Shown piece by piece: positions 23,539-37,611 of a DNA stretch of 64,000 bases; within the stretch, counting starts at the first letter, position 1; every line of letters starts with the position of its first letter. Source of the stretch: Solenopsis invicta (Eukaryota; Arthropoda; Insecta; Hymenoptera; Formicidae); assembly GCF_016802725.1 (NCBI RefSeq), contig NC_052668.1:6988501-7052500 (forward strand), in the 5' to 3' direction. The position numbers and the translations under genes are program-made. The notes below the pieces were generated by a model. The model searched no databases and was not told where the DNA came from. It saw nothing but the letters and a program-made list of their open reading frames with translations.

Positions 23539-23794
23539 GTCTAAGAGCGCAGGCGCGTCGTTTGATAGCAATGTAATCCTCTTGGGAAAACACTGAAGTG
23601 TGCAGCGAAAAACAAGAAAAACTCTTGCAATACTGCAAGAGGAGTACTCACGGATTCATAGAACGCGTCAAGACTGATTGCTTTCAGATTTGGAAAATAA
23701 GGGCTCCAAAGGGCAGAAACCAGCAAAAAATGAACTGAAAACACAAAGCTCACACAGACACGTCTACAAGGTACTTAGTCAGAGAAAGACAGAC

Positions 23795-23820
23795 AGAGAG
23801 AGAGAGAGAGAGAGAGAGAG
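23795..23820. repeat. (GA)n microsatellite
   Basis: Pure GA run at the junction into the LINE fragment that follows. Confidence 0.9.
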
Positions 23821-23829
23821 GTGCCTTCT

Positions 23830-25115
23830 GAGCTCATGCTTATTCACGTTGCTGTTAACCAATTTAGATGAGGAGTTAAAGAAAAAAGGATGAGGAGAAG
23901 TAAAAGTAAAGGGAAAAAAAGTATATTCGCTGACATATGCGGATGATGCGGCAATAGTAGCAGCAGAGGAAGTAGGTATGAAAGGGATGATAAAAACGCT
24001 GGAAAGATGTGTAGAACGGAAAGCATTAGAGGTTAACATGGAGCAGAAAAAAATAATAAAGTGTAGAAGGAGAGTGGGGGACAGAAGAAGATGGCGTAGA
24101 AATGGAAATAAAAAAAAAATAAAAGAGGTAAAAACTATAAATACTTGGGGTACGTAATGATGGTAAATGGAGGTCAGAAAGAACATGTAAAAGAAAAAAT
24201 TGACAAAGGAGCTATAGTGATGAGAGAAGGGGAAAAGAAAAAAATAGGTTTGAAAAGGATTGGTCAAAAAAGACATGATTATTTGATAGATTAGCATGGA
24301 CAGTAATCAGTTACGGAAAGGAGATTTGGAGTTAGAAAGAAAAGGAAGGGGTGGAGAAGATACAGGACAGGTATTTGAAGTAGGTTACAGGGGTCTGGAA
24401 GTACATACCGAGGTACGTGGTGAGGAAGGAAATACAGAGCAAAATATTGAGGGGGAAGGTAGGAATGAGGGCGTGGAATAACAAAAAGAAACTGAGAAAA
24501 GGAGGAAAACTGACAAGGTTATGTTGGGAAGAGATGAGAGATAAAGCAAAGGAAGGAAGGGTGATGGGATAGGAGGAGAAAAGAAGAGATTTTTACAAGG
24601 AGAAAAATCAGAGCATAAAGGAAATTTAAAAGATGAGAGAAGAAGGAGAGTTGAGGGGGAAAGAGATAGTGGCAAGAGAGCGGAGGTGGCAGGAAGAGAA
24701 AAAGTGGGACAAAATTAGAGACTCCAGATTTAACAAATGGTATTGTAAGGTGAAGGAAAAGAGAGTGCCAGAATACTTGAAGGAGGGATGGAAGGAGAAA
24801 AAATGATATAAAGTGGCGAAGTTTAGGTTTAGGTTGGGAGACGGTATGAGAAGAAGTACACATTGGGAGGGAAATGAGGAATGGAAATGTAGGATATGTG
24901 AAGGGGGAAAGAAAATTTGGGAGCATGTGGAAAAAGTATACAGACTGCGGGGTAGAAAAGGTAGGAGATGATGGATAAGGTCTTGGGAGGAGTGTCTGGA
25001 AGGAGAGGTTTGGATGAAGAGATTGGAAGAGATGAGGGAGGAAGGAGGGTGGCTGGGAATAAATAAGAGAATGGAAGGAAGGAAGGAAAATGCGACGGAG
25101 ACGGAGGTTTAAAGG
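23830..25115 (+). pseudogene. LINE reverse-transcriptase 3' part, plus strand
   Basis: Across several frames the plus strand reads LLLTNLDEELKKKG, VYSLTYADDAAIVAAEEVGM (the YADD active site, about 23930), YKYLGYVM, ISYGKEIWSWKEREGVEKIQ, and near the end WKCRICEGGKKIWEHVEKVYR, a C-x2-C..H finger typical of the C-terminus of I/R1-group LINE ORF2. Strong purine bias. At least five frame breaks; 5'-truncated, as LINEs usually are. The (CT)n tract directly after it could be its tail. Confidence 0.75.
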
Positions 25116-25124
25116 ATGAGTGTG

Positions 25125-27245
<2,121 letters not shown>

Positions 27246-27498
27246 GTGACAGGTTTTCTAATCTAACCTGAATATTTATCAAGAGGTTTAGTCTCAATCG
27301 TCAATAATAGTTTTGGTTCGCAGGGCAGTGCGGCACTTTTTTTACCAGAGTCGTCCGTTTCGTGTAATATCATATAAGTTGTGACAGGTTTTCTAAATAT
27401 ATATTATTTATAGTATTCGTCATTTGTCAACAATAATCTCGGTTCACGGAGCAGTGCGACACTTTTTCTATCAGAATCGTCCGTTTCGTGTAAAAACG
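27246..27498. repeat. Two tandem copies of a ~127-bp unit
   Basis: GTGACAGGTTTTCTAA, CAGTGCGRCACTTTTT and TCGTCCGTTTCGTGTAA each occur twice in the same order. It lies just upstream of the WDR46 fragment. Confidence 0.75.
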
Positions 27499-27749
27499 CG
27501 TTAAAATTAATTAAGCCTATTCAATATCGAAAGTCGAAGTAAGTTATACATCGATCATCAATATAAACAGAATGTTAGTGTTGTTAGGATGTTTCATATA
27601 GTTAAATATATTTTTTCTTTTACAATTTTTTTTTTTCATTATCATCCATTATCCAAATCTGTATTTTATGTTATTTTGTTAATAATAATGTTATTTTGTT
27701 AATAATAATGTTTTTAGATATACTAGAAATTAGATGAGAAACAAGGTGG

Positions 27750-28680
27750 CAGTTTTTGACTGGGTATATAACATGATGTTACATGGTTACATCTGGAAAC
27801 TTTGCTGTAGTGCAGGATTGGGTTTATGTATAGTACGTATATACAACAATCAGGAAATATTATGCTTGTCAGTGGATCAAAGAATGGTCACATGGCTTGG
27901 TTGGATATATTCATAGGCAAGCTAATTGATCGTTATAACTCTAATTTGGAAAGAATATCTGTGAGTTTTGTAAAATTATGTTTATTTTTGATTAGTCAGG
28001 CTATATCTCAGATATTTCAGACTAGCAATTGTTAATTTATACTAGGTGATGATCCAGAATTCAAGTAACACAGTATTAAGCATAGGAAACTCAAAAGGAA
28101 TAGTATCTATCTTCAAACTCTTATATACCATTGACGAAAATGCTGTGCCATCCTCAGTCGATTATGGCATGCACTATTCATGCATGTGGGACGTACATGG
28201 CAACCAGTTTTATAGATAAAACTGTGAAAATATGGGACATTGGACAATTAGCTGGATCAGTGAACAACTTTTATTCATCTTTGTTTGCATTCGCTGTGTG
28301 ATAAGTGTAATATTTATATTAAGTTATTTTTACATCGGAGAAACTGCTGGAAATTTCAAGCCATATTTACGACACAGAACTGCTTGCAATGTAAATTACG
28401 TAAGATTTTGTCCATTTGAAGATGTATTTGAAGATGTAATGGAAATTTCTACGGTGAAATTAATTTTGGTCACTTTTGGTGCCACGAAGTGCAGAAGCAA
28501 ACTATATAATGCACACGAGATTAATCCATTCCAGACTAAGAGTCAGAAACGAGAGACGGAAGTAAAGGCACTTTTGGAGAAAATACAACAGGAATTTTCA
28601 TTAATTTTGACTCAACTGAAATACTCGAAGTTGCTGTATCTAGATATAAGGAGATAGTGGAAGCAAAAAAGAAGCCTTTG
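27750..28680 (+). pseudogene. WDR46: WDR46 (BING4/UTP7) pseudogene fragment, introns retained
   Basis: Plus-strand pieces match WDR46, a WD-repeat protein of the small-subunit processome: TSGNFAVVQDWVYV (about 27785), GNIMLVSGSKNGHMAWLDIF (27850), MIQNSSNTVLSIGNSKGIVS (28050), ACGTYMATSFIDKTVKIWDI (28180), and the family-specific YVRFCPFEDV..INPFQTKSQKRETEVKALLEK (28395-28590). An intron with GTGAGT (27961) and a TACTAG acceptor (28046) remains and a donor GTAAGT follows at 28681, so it was not made by retroposition. Frameshifts and a missing C-terminal block make it non-functional. Confidence 0.75.
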
Positions 28681-28889
28681 GTAAGTAATAATAAAAACAT
28701 TTTAAATTCCAACTATTTTGTAATTGTATGATTATAATATAATTAACAATATTCTTTTTAGTATCAGTATTAAAATTGGACATTGTTCTAAAGTGACAAC
28801 AGAAGACCTCTAATTTGAAAATTGAAAAAATTATGAAATTTTTGCAGTACATAGAGGCAGGATCGGGAACGTTACTTCTATTGTACATT

Positions 28890-29031
28890 TATAAGTAACG
28901 ACAAAAGTAACAATAAAATTTGTGGCTATTACTATTACAAACAGAATAATAGTTTTAAATGATGAAAATAAGATTTGTATATTACTTTGTTAATATGTGT
29001 TATAATACTTGATGCTGCATATCAGACGCAA

Positions 29032-29113
<82 letters not shown>

Positions 29114-29476
29114 GTATATTTCTTTTTTAAGTATTAGCAATGCTTCTCTAGAAATTACAGAAGACTTATTATATGGGCCTGGAGTCGCTGATTTAAATAG
29201 AATAGTATTACATTAGCAATGCTTGTATTCTATCTAGATTACAGAAGACTTATTAGATGTTCAAAAAGTCCTGCTCCCTTAAGATGATACTTAAAATAAT
29301 CTTAAATATAAGAAGGGGCTATATACTTTTAATTGCATATACACATTTATTGAATTATATTTATTTAGTTATAATAAAACATTACAAAGTAAAACATTAC
29401 AATATTTATTTAGTTTTAGTAAAACATTACATTACAAAGTAAAACATTACATTATTTATTTAGTTTTAAACATTAG
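28890..29476. other. No gene; short local duplications
   Basis: ATTAGCAATGCTT..TTACAGAAGACTTATTA occurs twice (29135 and 29212), and an AAAACATTACA/TTATTTAGTTTTA unit repeats at 29367-29470. Nothing coding. Confidence 0.5.
29027..29114. repeat. (ACGC)n tetranucleotide microsatellite
   Basis: About 21 uninterrupted GCAC units. Confidence 0.95.
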
Positions 29477-30012
29477 AGATAAAATGGTCTGCTATTTCAT
29501 CTAAGATTTTTTGAGAGAAACGGTCGAGAAGTTTTTCTGCTTCTAGATAATTAAGAGGAGGAAAAGGAAATGTTGATCGGGAGGAGGAAGAAGGAGGGCA
29601 AAGGACAGTTTCTTTGATTTGATCAGGATATGTAAAAGCCGGTGAGAAAGGGGTTTCTGCTAAATTTCGCGGGGGTGAATCAAGGGAGTGATAAAAGAAA
29701 TTGGATAGAAGGAGGGGAATCTGTTAAAGGAGGAAATGATTCGCAAAGGTATGTGAGAGGTTCTGCGGCGGTGTCAAAGGAAAAGGAGGAGTATGAACGG
29801 AATGATGCAGAAAATCGGTCGGGAGTAGGCTCTATATACGATACTGGGGAGTAAGAAAATGAAAGAGGGGGAGGAGAGCTAGATTCTTCAACTAATTGTA
29901 AACGTTTAATTGGTCGTTTGTGCGCTCGGATGTTCCGTCGATTTCAGCGGCGTTTCGTTGTCGGTCGCGATTTATTTTGTTGACGTGGTGGAGTAGTTTG
30001 CTTGCCCACTAG
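29470..30012 (-). pseudogene. Unrecognised Ser/Pro-rich protein, minus strand, broken
   Basis: The minus strand stays open over most of 540 bases with one stop (about 29945) and one frameshift (about 29690). It begins with a basic block (PRQQNKSRPTTKRR, then RRNIRAHKRPIKRL), continues Ser/Pro/Phe-rich (ESSSPPPLSFSYSP; SFPPLTDSPPS) and ends LEAEKLLDRFSQKILDEIAD. A possible acceptor TTCTAG lies just before it at 30011. It may be an exon of a decayed host gene, or the gag of an element whose LTR-like start TGTTACGTCCGCG lies at 31009 on the same strand. I cannot name it. Confidence 0.35.
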
Positions 30013-31482
30013 AATTATTTATTGTGTCGGTTTGAAATATTACGAATTAAAAATTGTACCCTCATAATTATTAAAAGTAAAGCCCCCCTTTTCTCTCTTT
30101 TATATTAGCATCGAGTTGAAATAGGAATTGAATGAAATAAACTTTAAACAAATAATTATTAAAATAATTATTTTAAAAAGGATAGATAATTGGTAATAAG
30201 CGACGCGTCTCCTTCCAAGAGATCAATGAGAGAGAAAGGTACACTTATTCACACAAATAACGTAAAGTAAGAGGGTGGTCAGGTCATATACTATTTGTTG
30301 CTCAAAATCGGATCACAAGATCGGTACGCAGCAGGAGAGCTGTTGGATCTCGATGTAGACAGTGAACGGCTGGTTGGATTTGGTTGCAGGGTGCTATGCG
30401 GCTTACAATTGAGATTTTTCAAAGTTTGAATGGAATTATATAAATTTATGAACAGCCGAAATCTAAGTCCAATTTGAAACTTTAAATGAATTTGAAGAAT
30501 GACTTAAAGAATGACGCAAAGAATGATTTTAAAATTGACGCTCCATGCCCTGTGCGGGCGTTTTTAGAAAAAGTGGGCGGACCAGATGATTTTCGGTCCC
30601 CCATTGGTTCAACCAAATCCAATCGAAATGTTTCTAATTTGTTTATTGCGTCTTTTTTGTCTTGTGATTGGTCAAGCAGTGTCAGGACCGTAGAAAAATA
30701 GGGTGAGATTCTCTGGGTTTCCCATATTTGGTCTTGGCGGTTTATTCCGCCTATCTCATAAACTAGACTTATTTACCGGATAGAGCATGTTGGTCGCCCA
30801 ATTTATTATCTTGCGAGCCGCGAGTGTTTGGTCTAGTGTAACCGACATCCGATCATTTCATACTTCTCAATGCTCTTGCTGACCGATGTTCGGCATGGGC
30901 CTGTTTATTTTATATTTTCCGGTACAAGCCTTCTGCGGTCGAGTTGCCTCAGATAATAGAGACTCTGTACTGACACCATAAGTGAAGGAAAAGAATCGCG
31001 GACGTAACAATGGCATAAGAATTATGCGTTTGCTCTTTATGCCAAATAGGTCCGGCGTATTCTTTTGGTCGTGGGTGTGGAAATTCTTGATGACCGGAGT
31101 GGGAGAAGCGGTTATTAAAATTTCCAACGGTATATTTTCAAATTATATTTCCAACAGTATATTTTCAAATTATATTTCTTTGTCTTTAACCTTAGCAAGC
31201 ATGGCTGCTCTCCAATGAACTTTATTTATGAATTTATTTAATAACTTATTGATATTAATATTCTCCGCTAATTCTGAAGGGATGTGCAATATGACAAAGT
31301 TATTTATTACTTATACTATCAATACTACCATCATTAAGATTTTAAAAATGAAAGTTTAATTTAAATTAAATTCTTGGATTTTTCTTTGGTGTGGAATTCC
31401 ACACCCAGCTAAATGGGTGTGAAATACTCCATACAATCCACATAGATTTCAACGGGCCTGATGCCAAAAATCCGGGTTCAAA
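30013..31482. other. Mixed sequence, possible minus-strand LTR
   Basis: 30540-31010 is GC-balanced and begins, on the minus strand, with TGTTACGTCCGCGATTC, like Gypsy LTR starts. No second LTR or PBS could be paired. A short AAAGAATGAC tandem lies at 30490-30530. Confidence 0.3.
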
Positions 31483-32291
31483 TACACTACTCAAAAGAAA
31501 ATAGGGAACACTTTCCAGACACCAAAAATTAGGCTATTTTCAAATGACTGTAACTCGGTGAAAAATCATCGTAGATAAAAAATAAAAAAAGCATTTTGAA
31601 GCTTGAAGATCCAACTTTAACGCTCTATCAGCAGATTTTCAAAATTCTTTTAACTTCCTTGTCTTATGCAGTAAAAAAGCACACCCTGTTTTGTTCCTTA
31701 AAATTTCGTATTTTTGACACTTTGCAGCTCGACCAACAAATTTTTTTCGAACAATTCAAGTAAAGCTTCATAAACTACAACATTTTGCCTATAAAATGCT
31801 TTTTTTAAAATTTCTCTACGATTTTTTTTGACCGAGTTACGCTACTTTGAAGCTAAACCTGCATTTTTTACAAATGATATCCGTACTCCGTGAAAAATCA
31901 TCGTAGACAAAAAATCAAAAAACCATTTTAAAGCTCGAAGTTCCAGCTTTAACATGCTGTTAATGGTTTTCAAAAATTTTCTCAATTTCTTAGTACTATG
32001 CCCCAAAAAAGATACACTGTTTTTTCCTTAAAATAACGTATTTTTAACAGCCTGTAGCTCAATAAAAAAATTTTTCTCGACAAATCCAATGCAAGTGCCA
32101 TAAAGTATGACATTTTCTCTACAAAATGCTTTTTTTAAAGTTTTCTCTACGATTTTTTTTGACCGAGTTACAAGACTTTGAAGATATACATTTTTTACAG
32201 TACATTTTTCCGAAAAATGACGTCTACCGCCGACATTAGCATTACCCAATGTGCACCACGTGGAGGTTGTCGGTCGGATTTTTGCACATCG

Positions 32292-32300
32292 TGTGTGTGT

Positions 32301-32364
<64 letters not shown>
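32292..32364. repeat. (GT)n microsatellite, left arm
   Basis: About 70 bases; the mirror tract in the right arm is more than three times longer. Confidence 0.95.
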
Positions 32365-32368
<4 letters not shown>

Positions 32369-32562
32369 CACAGCAGAGATAAGGACCCCGCAGTTCGTCA
32401 CTTCTGCAGTATTTAATGACTCCAAACCCTCTCTGCTGTGTGTGTATGCGCTCGCGCGCATGAGAGTTCAATAGTGTGTATTTCCTCCTCTCTGATCAAT
32501 TACTGCTTGCAAGCGTTCTCGCATATTTATACATCTTGCAATACGATCTTGCGGAATGTTGT

Positions 32563-33060
32563 GCTAAATTTCCGTTAAAATTTCTCCCAATTCTTCTAAA
32601 TTTCGCGGCTGTTCCTCGCGACGCCTTAATCGTCGTTCCATTTCATCCCAAATGTGCTCGATTGGATTTAAGTCCGGGCTATTGGCGGGATGATTTAACA
32701 GTCTAATTGCGTGTCGTTGAAAAAAACGTCGCGTTATATTCGCCGTATGAGGTCGAGCGTTGTCCTGCATAAAAATAAAGTTCCGACAGGTTCGATTTAA
32801 TAGCAAAACGTGTGGTCGTAGAATATCGTTGATATAACGAACACCCGTCATTGCCGGAGGTGGCAGGATCATTAGATCACTTCGTCTTGTAAGTGATATA
32901 CACCCCCACACCATCACGGAACCGCCGTTGTAGGATCGTATTGGCATAACGCAACGTCGATCATAGCGTTCATTTCGTCGATGCCAAGTACGTATACGAG
33001 CATCATTGCCATAAAGGCAAAAACATGATTCGTCGGAGAAATATACATTTCTCCAATCCT
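32563..33060 (-). pseudogene. Inverted C-terminal copy of the Tc1 transposase (left arm)
   Basis: The minus-strand frame reproduces the intact transposase from its central region to near its C-terminus, including FMQDNARPHTA and SPDLNPIEHIWDEMERRL, almost without change; one visible difference is M for V in the SDLVILPPP segment. A stop replaces the Trp codon after EILTEI. No N-terminal DNA-binding domain and no start, so it makes no transposase by itself. Antisense to the intact gene within the same element. Confidence 0.85.
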
Positions 33061-33066
33061 GTGAAC

Positions 33067-33133
33067 TGTAAACATATAGTCGTCTTAGTCTAAAAAAAAT
33101 CTCTTTTTAGACAAAGATGACCATATGTAAACA
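33067..33133. other. Small hairpin at the palindrome centre
   Basis: TGTAAACATATAGTCGTCTT..AGTCTAAAAA pairs with TTTTTAGAC..ATGACCATATGTAAACA around a seven-base loop. It lies between the inner end of the left arm and the transposase start, and may mark the junction of the inverted duplication. Confidence 0.6.
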
Positions 33134-33212
33134 TTGCATGCTCAATACAATAAAATTTTGTTTAGTACGCCGGCGATTCTCGCAGTGTGATAAGCGACAC
33201 GGAATTTTCAAA

Positions 33213-34226
33213 ATGCCGCGTAGACATTTATCGGCCGTAGAAGTTGCACGCATAATTGCGCTTTTGCAACAAGGTTTTAGTATGCGTTATGTGGCGCAAG
33301 ATATTGGTGCATCTGTGTCCGTAGTGAGTAGAGCTTGGTTACGATATCAAGACACGGGAAATTACACGAGACGTGAAGGTAGTGGTCGTTCTCGATTAAC
33401 GACAAATAGACAAGATCGAGCCATTGTTTGTTATGCATTAGAAAGACGAATAATTACCGCAAGAAACATTCGTAATGACATTCATTTGCGCCATGTGTGC
33501 GAACAAACAATTCGCAACCGTTTGAGAGAAGCCGGTCTTCGTTCTCGTGTTCGTGCACAAGTACCAAGACTCACACTCGTACATCGCCAAGTACGTTATC
33601 AATTTGCGCGCGATCACATAAATTGGACCGCTAGGGATTGGAGAAATGTATATTTCTCCGACGAATCACGTTTTTGCCTTTATGGCAATGATGCTCGTGT
33701 ACGTACTTGGCATCGACGAAATGAACGCTATGATCGACGTTGCGTTATGCCAATACGATCCTACAACGGCGGTTCCGTGATGGTGTGGGGGTGTATATCA
33801 CTTACAAGACGAAGTGATCTAGTGATCCTGCCACCTCCGGCAATGACGGGTGTTCGTTATATCAACGATATTCTACGACCACACGTTTTGCTATTAAATC
33901 GAACCTGTCGGAACTTTATTTTTATGCAGGACAACGCTCGACCTCATACGGCGAATATAACGCGACGTTTTTTTCAACGACACGCAATTAGACTGTTAAA
34001 TCATCCCGCCAATAGCCCGGACTTAAATCCAATCGAGCACATTTGGGATGAAATGGAACGACGATTAAGGCGTCGCGAGGAACAGCCGCGAAATTTAGAA
34101 GAATTGGGAGAAATTTTAACGGAAATTTGGCACAACATTCCGCAAGATCGTATTGCAAGATGTATAAATATGCGAGAACGCTTGCAAGCAGTAATTGATC
34201 AGAGAGGAGGAAATACACACTATTGA
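33213..34226 (+). CDS. Tc1-family transposase, DD34E, apparently intact
   Basis: 337 codons from MPRRHLSAVEVARI, the usual Tc1 start; the frame is open 32 codons further upstream to ATG 33117, but I prefer the family start. A paired helix-turn-helix region spans residues 1-110 (QGFSMRYVAQDIGASVSVVS; SGRSRLTTNRQDR, AT-hook-like). The catalytic triad is Asp150 (VYFSDESRF), Asp240 (FMQDNARPHT) and Glu275 (NPIEHIWDE), with 34 residues between the last two. It should bind its terminal repeats and cut and paste at TA. Full family length, no lesion seen; whether it is expressed is unknown. Its 3' two thirds are mirrored in the left arm. Confidence 0.93.
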   Translation: MPRRHLSAVEVARIIALLQQGFSMRYVAQDIGASVSVVSRAWLRYQDTGNYTRREGSGRSRLTTNRQDRAIVCYALERRIITARNIRNDIHLRHVCEQTIRNRLREAGLRSRVRAQVPRLTLVHRQVRYQFARDHINWTARDWRNVYFSDESRFCLYGNDARVRTWHRRNERYDRRCVMPIRSYNGGSVMVWGCISLTRRSDLVILPPPAMTGVRYINDILRPHVLLLNRTCRNFIFMQDNARPHTANITRRFFQRHAIRLLNHPANSPDLNPIEHIWDEMERRLRRREEQPRNLEELGEILTEIWHNIPQDRIARCINMRERLQAVIDQRGGNTHY

Positions 34227-34325
34227 ACTCTCATGCGCGCGAGCGCATACACACACAGCAGAGAGGGTTTGGAGTCATTAAATACTGCAGAAGTGACGAA
34301 CTGCGGGGTCCTTATCTCTGCTGTG

Positions 34326-34567
<242 letters not shown>

Positions 34568-35375
34568 GATGTGCAAAAATCCGACCGACAACCTCCACGT
34601 GGTGCACATTGGGTAATGCTAATGTCGGCGGTAGACGTCATTTTTCGGAAAAATGTACTGTAAAAAATGTATATCTTCAAAATCTTGTAACTCGGTCAAA
34701 AAAAATCGTAGAGAAAACTTTAAAAAAAGCATTTTGTAGAGAAAATGTCATACTTTATGGCACTTGCATTGGATTTGTCGAGAAAAATTTTTTTATTGAG
34801 CTACAGGCTGTTAAAAATACGTTATTTTAAGGAAAAAACAGTGTATCTTTTTTGGGGCATAGTACTAAGAAATTGAGAAAATTTTTGAAAACCATTAACA
34901 GCATGTTAAAGCTGGAACTTCGAGCTTTAAAATGGTTTTTTGATTTTTTGTCTACGATGATTTTTCACGGAGTACGGATATCATTTGTAAAAAATGCAGG
35001 TTTAGCTTCAAAGTAGCGTAACTCGGTCAAAAAAAATCGTAGAGAAATTTTAAAAAAAGCATTTTGTAGGCAAAATGTTGTAGTTTATGAAGCTTTACTT
35101 GAATTGTTCGAAAAAAATTTGTTGGTCGAGCTGCAAAGTGTCAAAAATACGAAATTTTAAGGAACAAAACAGGGTGTGCTTTTTTACTGCATAAGACAAG
35201 GAAGTTAAAAGAATTTTGAAAATCTGCTGATAGAGCGTTAAAGTTGGATCTTCAAGCTTCAAAATGCTTTTTTTATTTTTTATCTACGATGATTTTTCAC
35301 CGAGTTACAGTCATTTGAAAATAGCCTAATTTTTGGTGTCTGGAAAGTGTTCCCTATTTTCTTTTGAGTAGTGTA

Positions 35376-36429
35376 TATCAAGACAAATATCAGATTTTTA
35401 ATTGATCACCATTTCTTAAAATATAATGGCAAAAATTACCACCAAAAGTGTAAATAACTAAGAAAAAATTGACTTCATAATTAAAGATCATAGTCTGCAC
35501 TTAATGCATACTCTACGTCTTAACAATTGTTGAAAATAAGAGAAAGAGAAAAAGATTTTGCATTAAAAAATTTTTAATTAATTTAACCATACTTGGAATT
35601 TTGAATAAAATTTCTAGAAAATTTGGAAATTATCAATTTTTTTTAAAATTTGAGTAAACACTCCGTTAGATATGTGTAAGTACGTATGACATAATTATAG
35701 CTAATCGATTTTGCATTACAATGTGGCACAGAAAATAACTTTTTTCGAACTCTGGAACTAAACCAATAGTTTCCTGCAGTTTTCTGACTGCTGTATATGA
35801 ATCCACTGTGCAAATTGCTCCATAACGTCAAAATTTTGAGAAATTTACAATTAAAGTTGCAAAAAAGGGCTATTTTTATATACTTTGTCACATTACATGT
35901 AACTACGAAGAGTGACGTACTGGAGAAGTTCGACTGTAGTTAAAATTAACATTTACTAGCCATTGTAAAGTCACTCGCGTTTTACACTTCTATTAAAAAA
36001 TATACCATATTGCGATGGTTTTCAACTTTAGTTTTAATTTTCTAATATACGATTAAAAAATAAAATGGCAATAATAATTGGTGAAACTATGTAATTTTGC
36101 CAAATATGTGAACAAAGTTACGGTAAATTCAGAATAATTTTTGAAAAATTATAACTTTCTTAAAAATCATCGTAGAGAATTGACTCAAAAATAAAATTAA
36201 AATCAAAAGATCATATTTTTATTTTTAAAAAATGTTCCATTGATTTGGATTCATAATTTAATAATAATTTTGCAACATAAGTGCTTATTTTTATAATATA
36301 AAATTAGCGGATAATATGAAATTTTCAACAGTTATAGCTTCAATTCTGTGATTCTAATAAATTTAATTACGAATTTAGTATTAAAAAGTAAAAATTACAA
36401 CCTTATAATTATATTTTTTAAACAATTAG
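35376..36429. other. No gene seen
   Basis: AT-rich; a fragment AAAAATCATCGTAGAGA (36163) recalls the Tc1 subterminal motif. Nothing else. Confidence 0.4.
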
Positions 36430-36880
36430 AAATAAGACTATCCTACCATAAAAGTCGTATGTGATGAAATCATATACGATCGTATATGATATTGTCACAT
36501 GTGTTTTTGGGATGCGATCGCATGTGCATAATATACGATTCATATATTTATCGCATACGAAAAAAAGCGCAAAGTTTTTTTGAAATATCTACATAAATAT
36601 GTATTATATTACACCACATAATTCCAATGAGCAACACAATATTTTTATAATATTTTAAAAAACAATTTTTGCAAAAAAATCCATTCTTAGGAATTTTTTT
36701 CGGAAATTCCCAAGCGATCACCCATCCAAGTCGCGACCCCGGTGAACGTTGCTTGACTTCCAAGATCGCTGCAAACTGATCCCTCGTGATGACCTGTGAA
36801 CACTTTATGCGTATATAACTGATAAATCAGGTCAATATATGTTATAAAAAAAATGAAATATGTATAATTAAAGCATAATT
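36430..36880 (-). mobile_element. 5S-rRNA-derived SINE, copy A (minus)
   Basis: The minus strand at about 36810-36705 reads GATCTTGGAAGTCAAGCAAC, GTTCACCGGGGTCGCGACTT, then GGATGGGTGATCGCTTGGG, recognisably the internal control region of 5S rRNA (A box, intermediate element, C box). The head TATTGACCTGATTTATCAGT and a long AT-rich tail ending TCGTATGTGATG..TTTTATGGTAGG are shared with copies at 47.5 and (head and body) 48.7 kb. This fits SINE3-type elements transcribed by RNA polymerase III. Confidence 0.75.
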
Positions 36881-37020
36881 TATATTTAACATACAATATA
36901 TAAAATTATTATTAATTTTATTAGTTAATAAAATAGTTCTTTTACTATTTTCACAAATGCGAAATAGCATCTAAAATAACTTTTGTTATTTGTTTAAATA
37001 AGAATGCAACTAAAAAATAT

Positions 37021-37255
37021 ATACAAATTAAACAAGAATGCCTTCAACGGTCGCAGCTAAATCTTTGTACTTGTATTATTTGTGTGATTTTTATATACTT
37101 TACTCAAATTCAATGAACAGCGTGCCGAATTAATTTTCAGTCATAACACAGTTCTAAATTGAAAAGATTTGAATAAAGTATATAAAAATCATACAAACAA
37201 TACAAGCACGAAGATCTAGCTGCGACCGTTAAAGGCATTCTTGTTCAATTTGTAT
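37021..37255. mobile_element. MITE, ~85-bp inverted arms
   Basis: AAATTAAACAAGAATGCCTT, then CAACGGTCGCAGCTA, pairs with TAGCTGCGACCGTTAAAGGC and ATTCTTGTTCAATTT; the paired arms are about 37025-37109 and 37168-37252. No coding content. Confidence 0.85.
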
Positions 37256-37417
37256 TGATATAGTAACGGTTAAAATATCGATTTACTACTTTAAAAAATA
37301 TATGTTAATATAATACAATAATTAAATTAAATATGAAAATATTTTTATTAAAAAACATTTAACAAATATTGTCTGCTCATTAGGATATAAATCGAGTTTT
37401 CTTCATTCATGAACCTA

Positions 37418-37518
37418 CGCGCTACCATGCGTGCCGCGCACCGCGTTCGGCAAGCGTTCCTACTCCGGCCGGCCCAACCGCGCGCGCTGATTGGTACTTG
37501 CGACCGCGCGGACCGCTA
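37418..37518 (+). repeat. 5' LTR, first fragment
   Basis: CGCGCTACCATGCGTGCCGC..GGACCGCTA matches the 3' LTR from about 46932 to 47027, and the match resumes at 41440 after the inserted ISL2EU. It gives the break point exactly. Confidence 0.85.
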
Positions 37519-37611
37519 TTGGCGATGCAAAGATTTTCCTGTGGCGCTCCTGGTGGCAATGGGTAGAAGCATTGCTAGTCAGACACTTTGAAATAAAGTG
37601 TATAACTCATA

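Noticed and set aside
29027..29114. Regular repeat array considered as CRISPR-like
   Set aside because: Pure tetranucleotide microsatellite without spacers, in a eukaryotic setting.
29642..29854. 70-codon plus-strand frame
   Set aside because: Antisense to the better-supported minus-strand coding relic.
36705..36810. A functional 5S rRNA gene
   Set aside because: Only the internal promoter region is 5S-like; the ends of the 120-base gene do not pair and the same non-5S head and tail recur in other copies.
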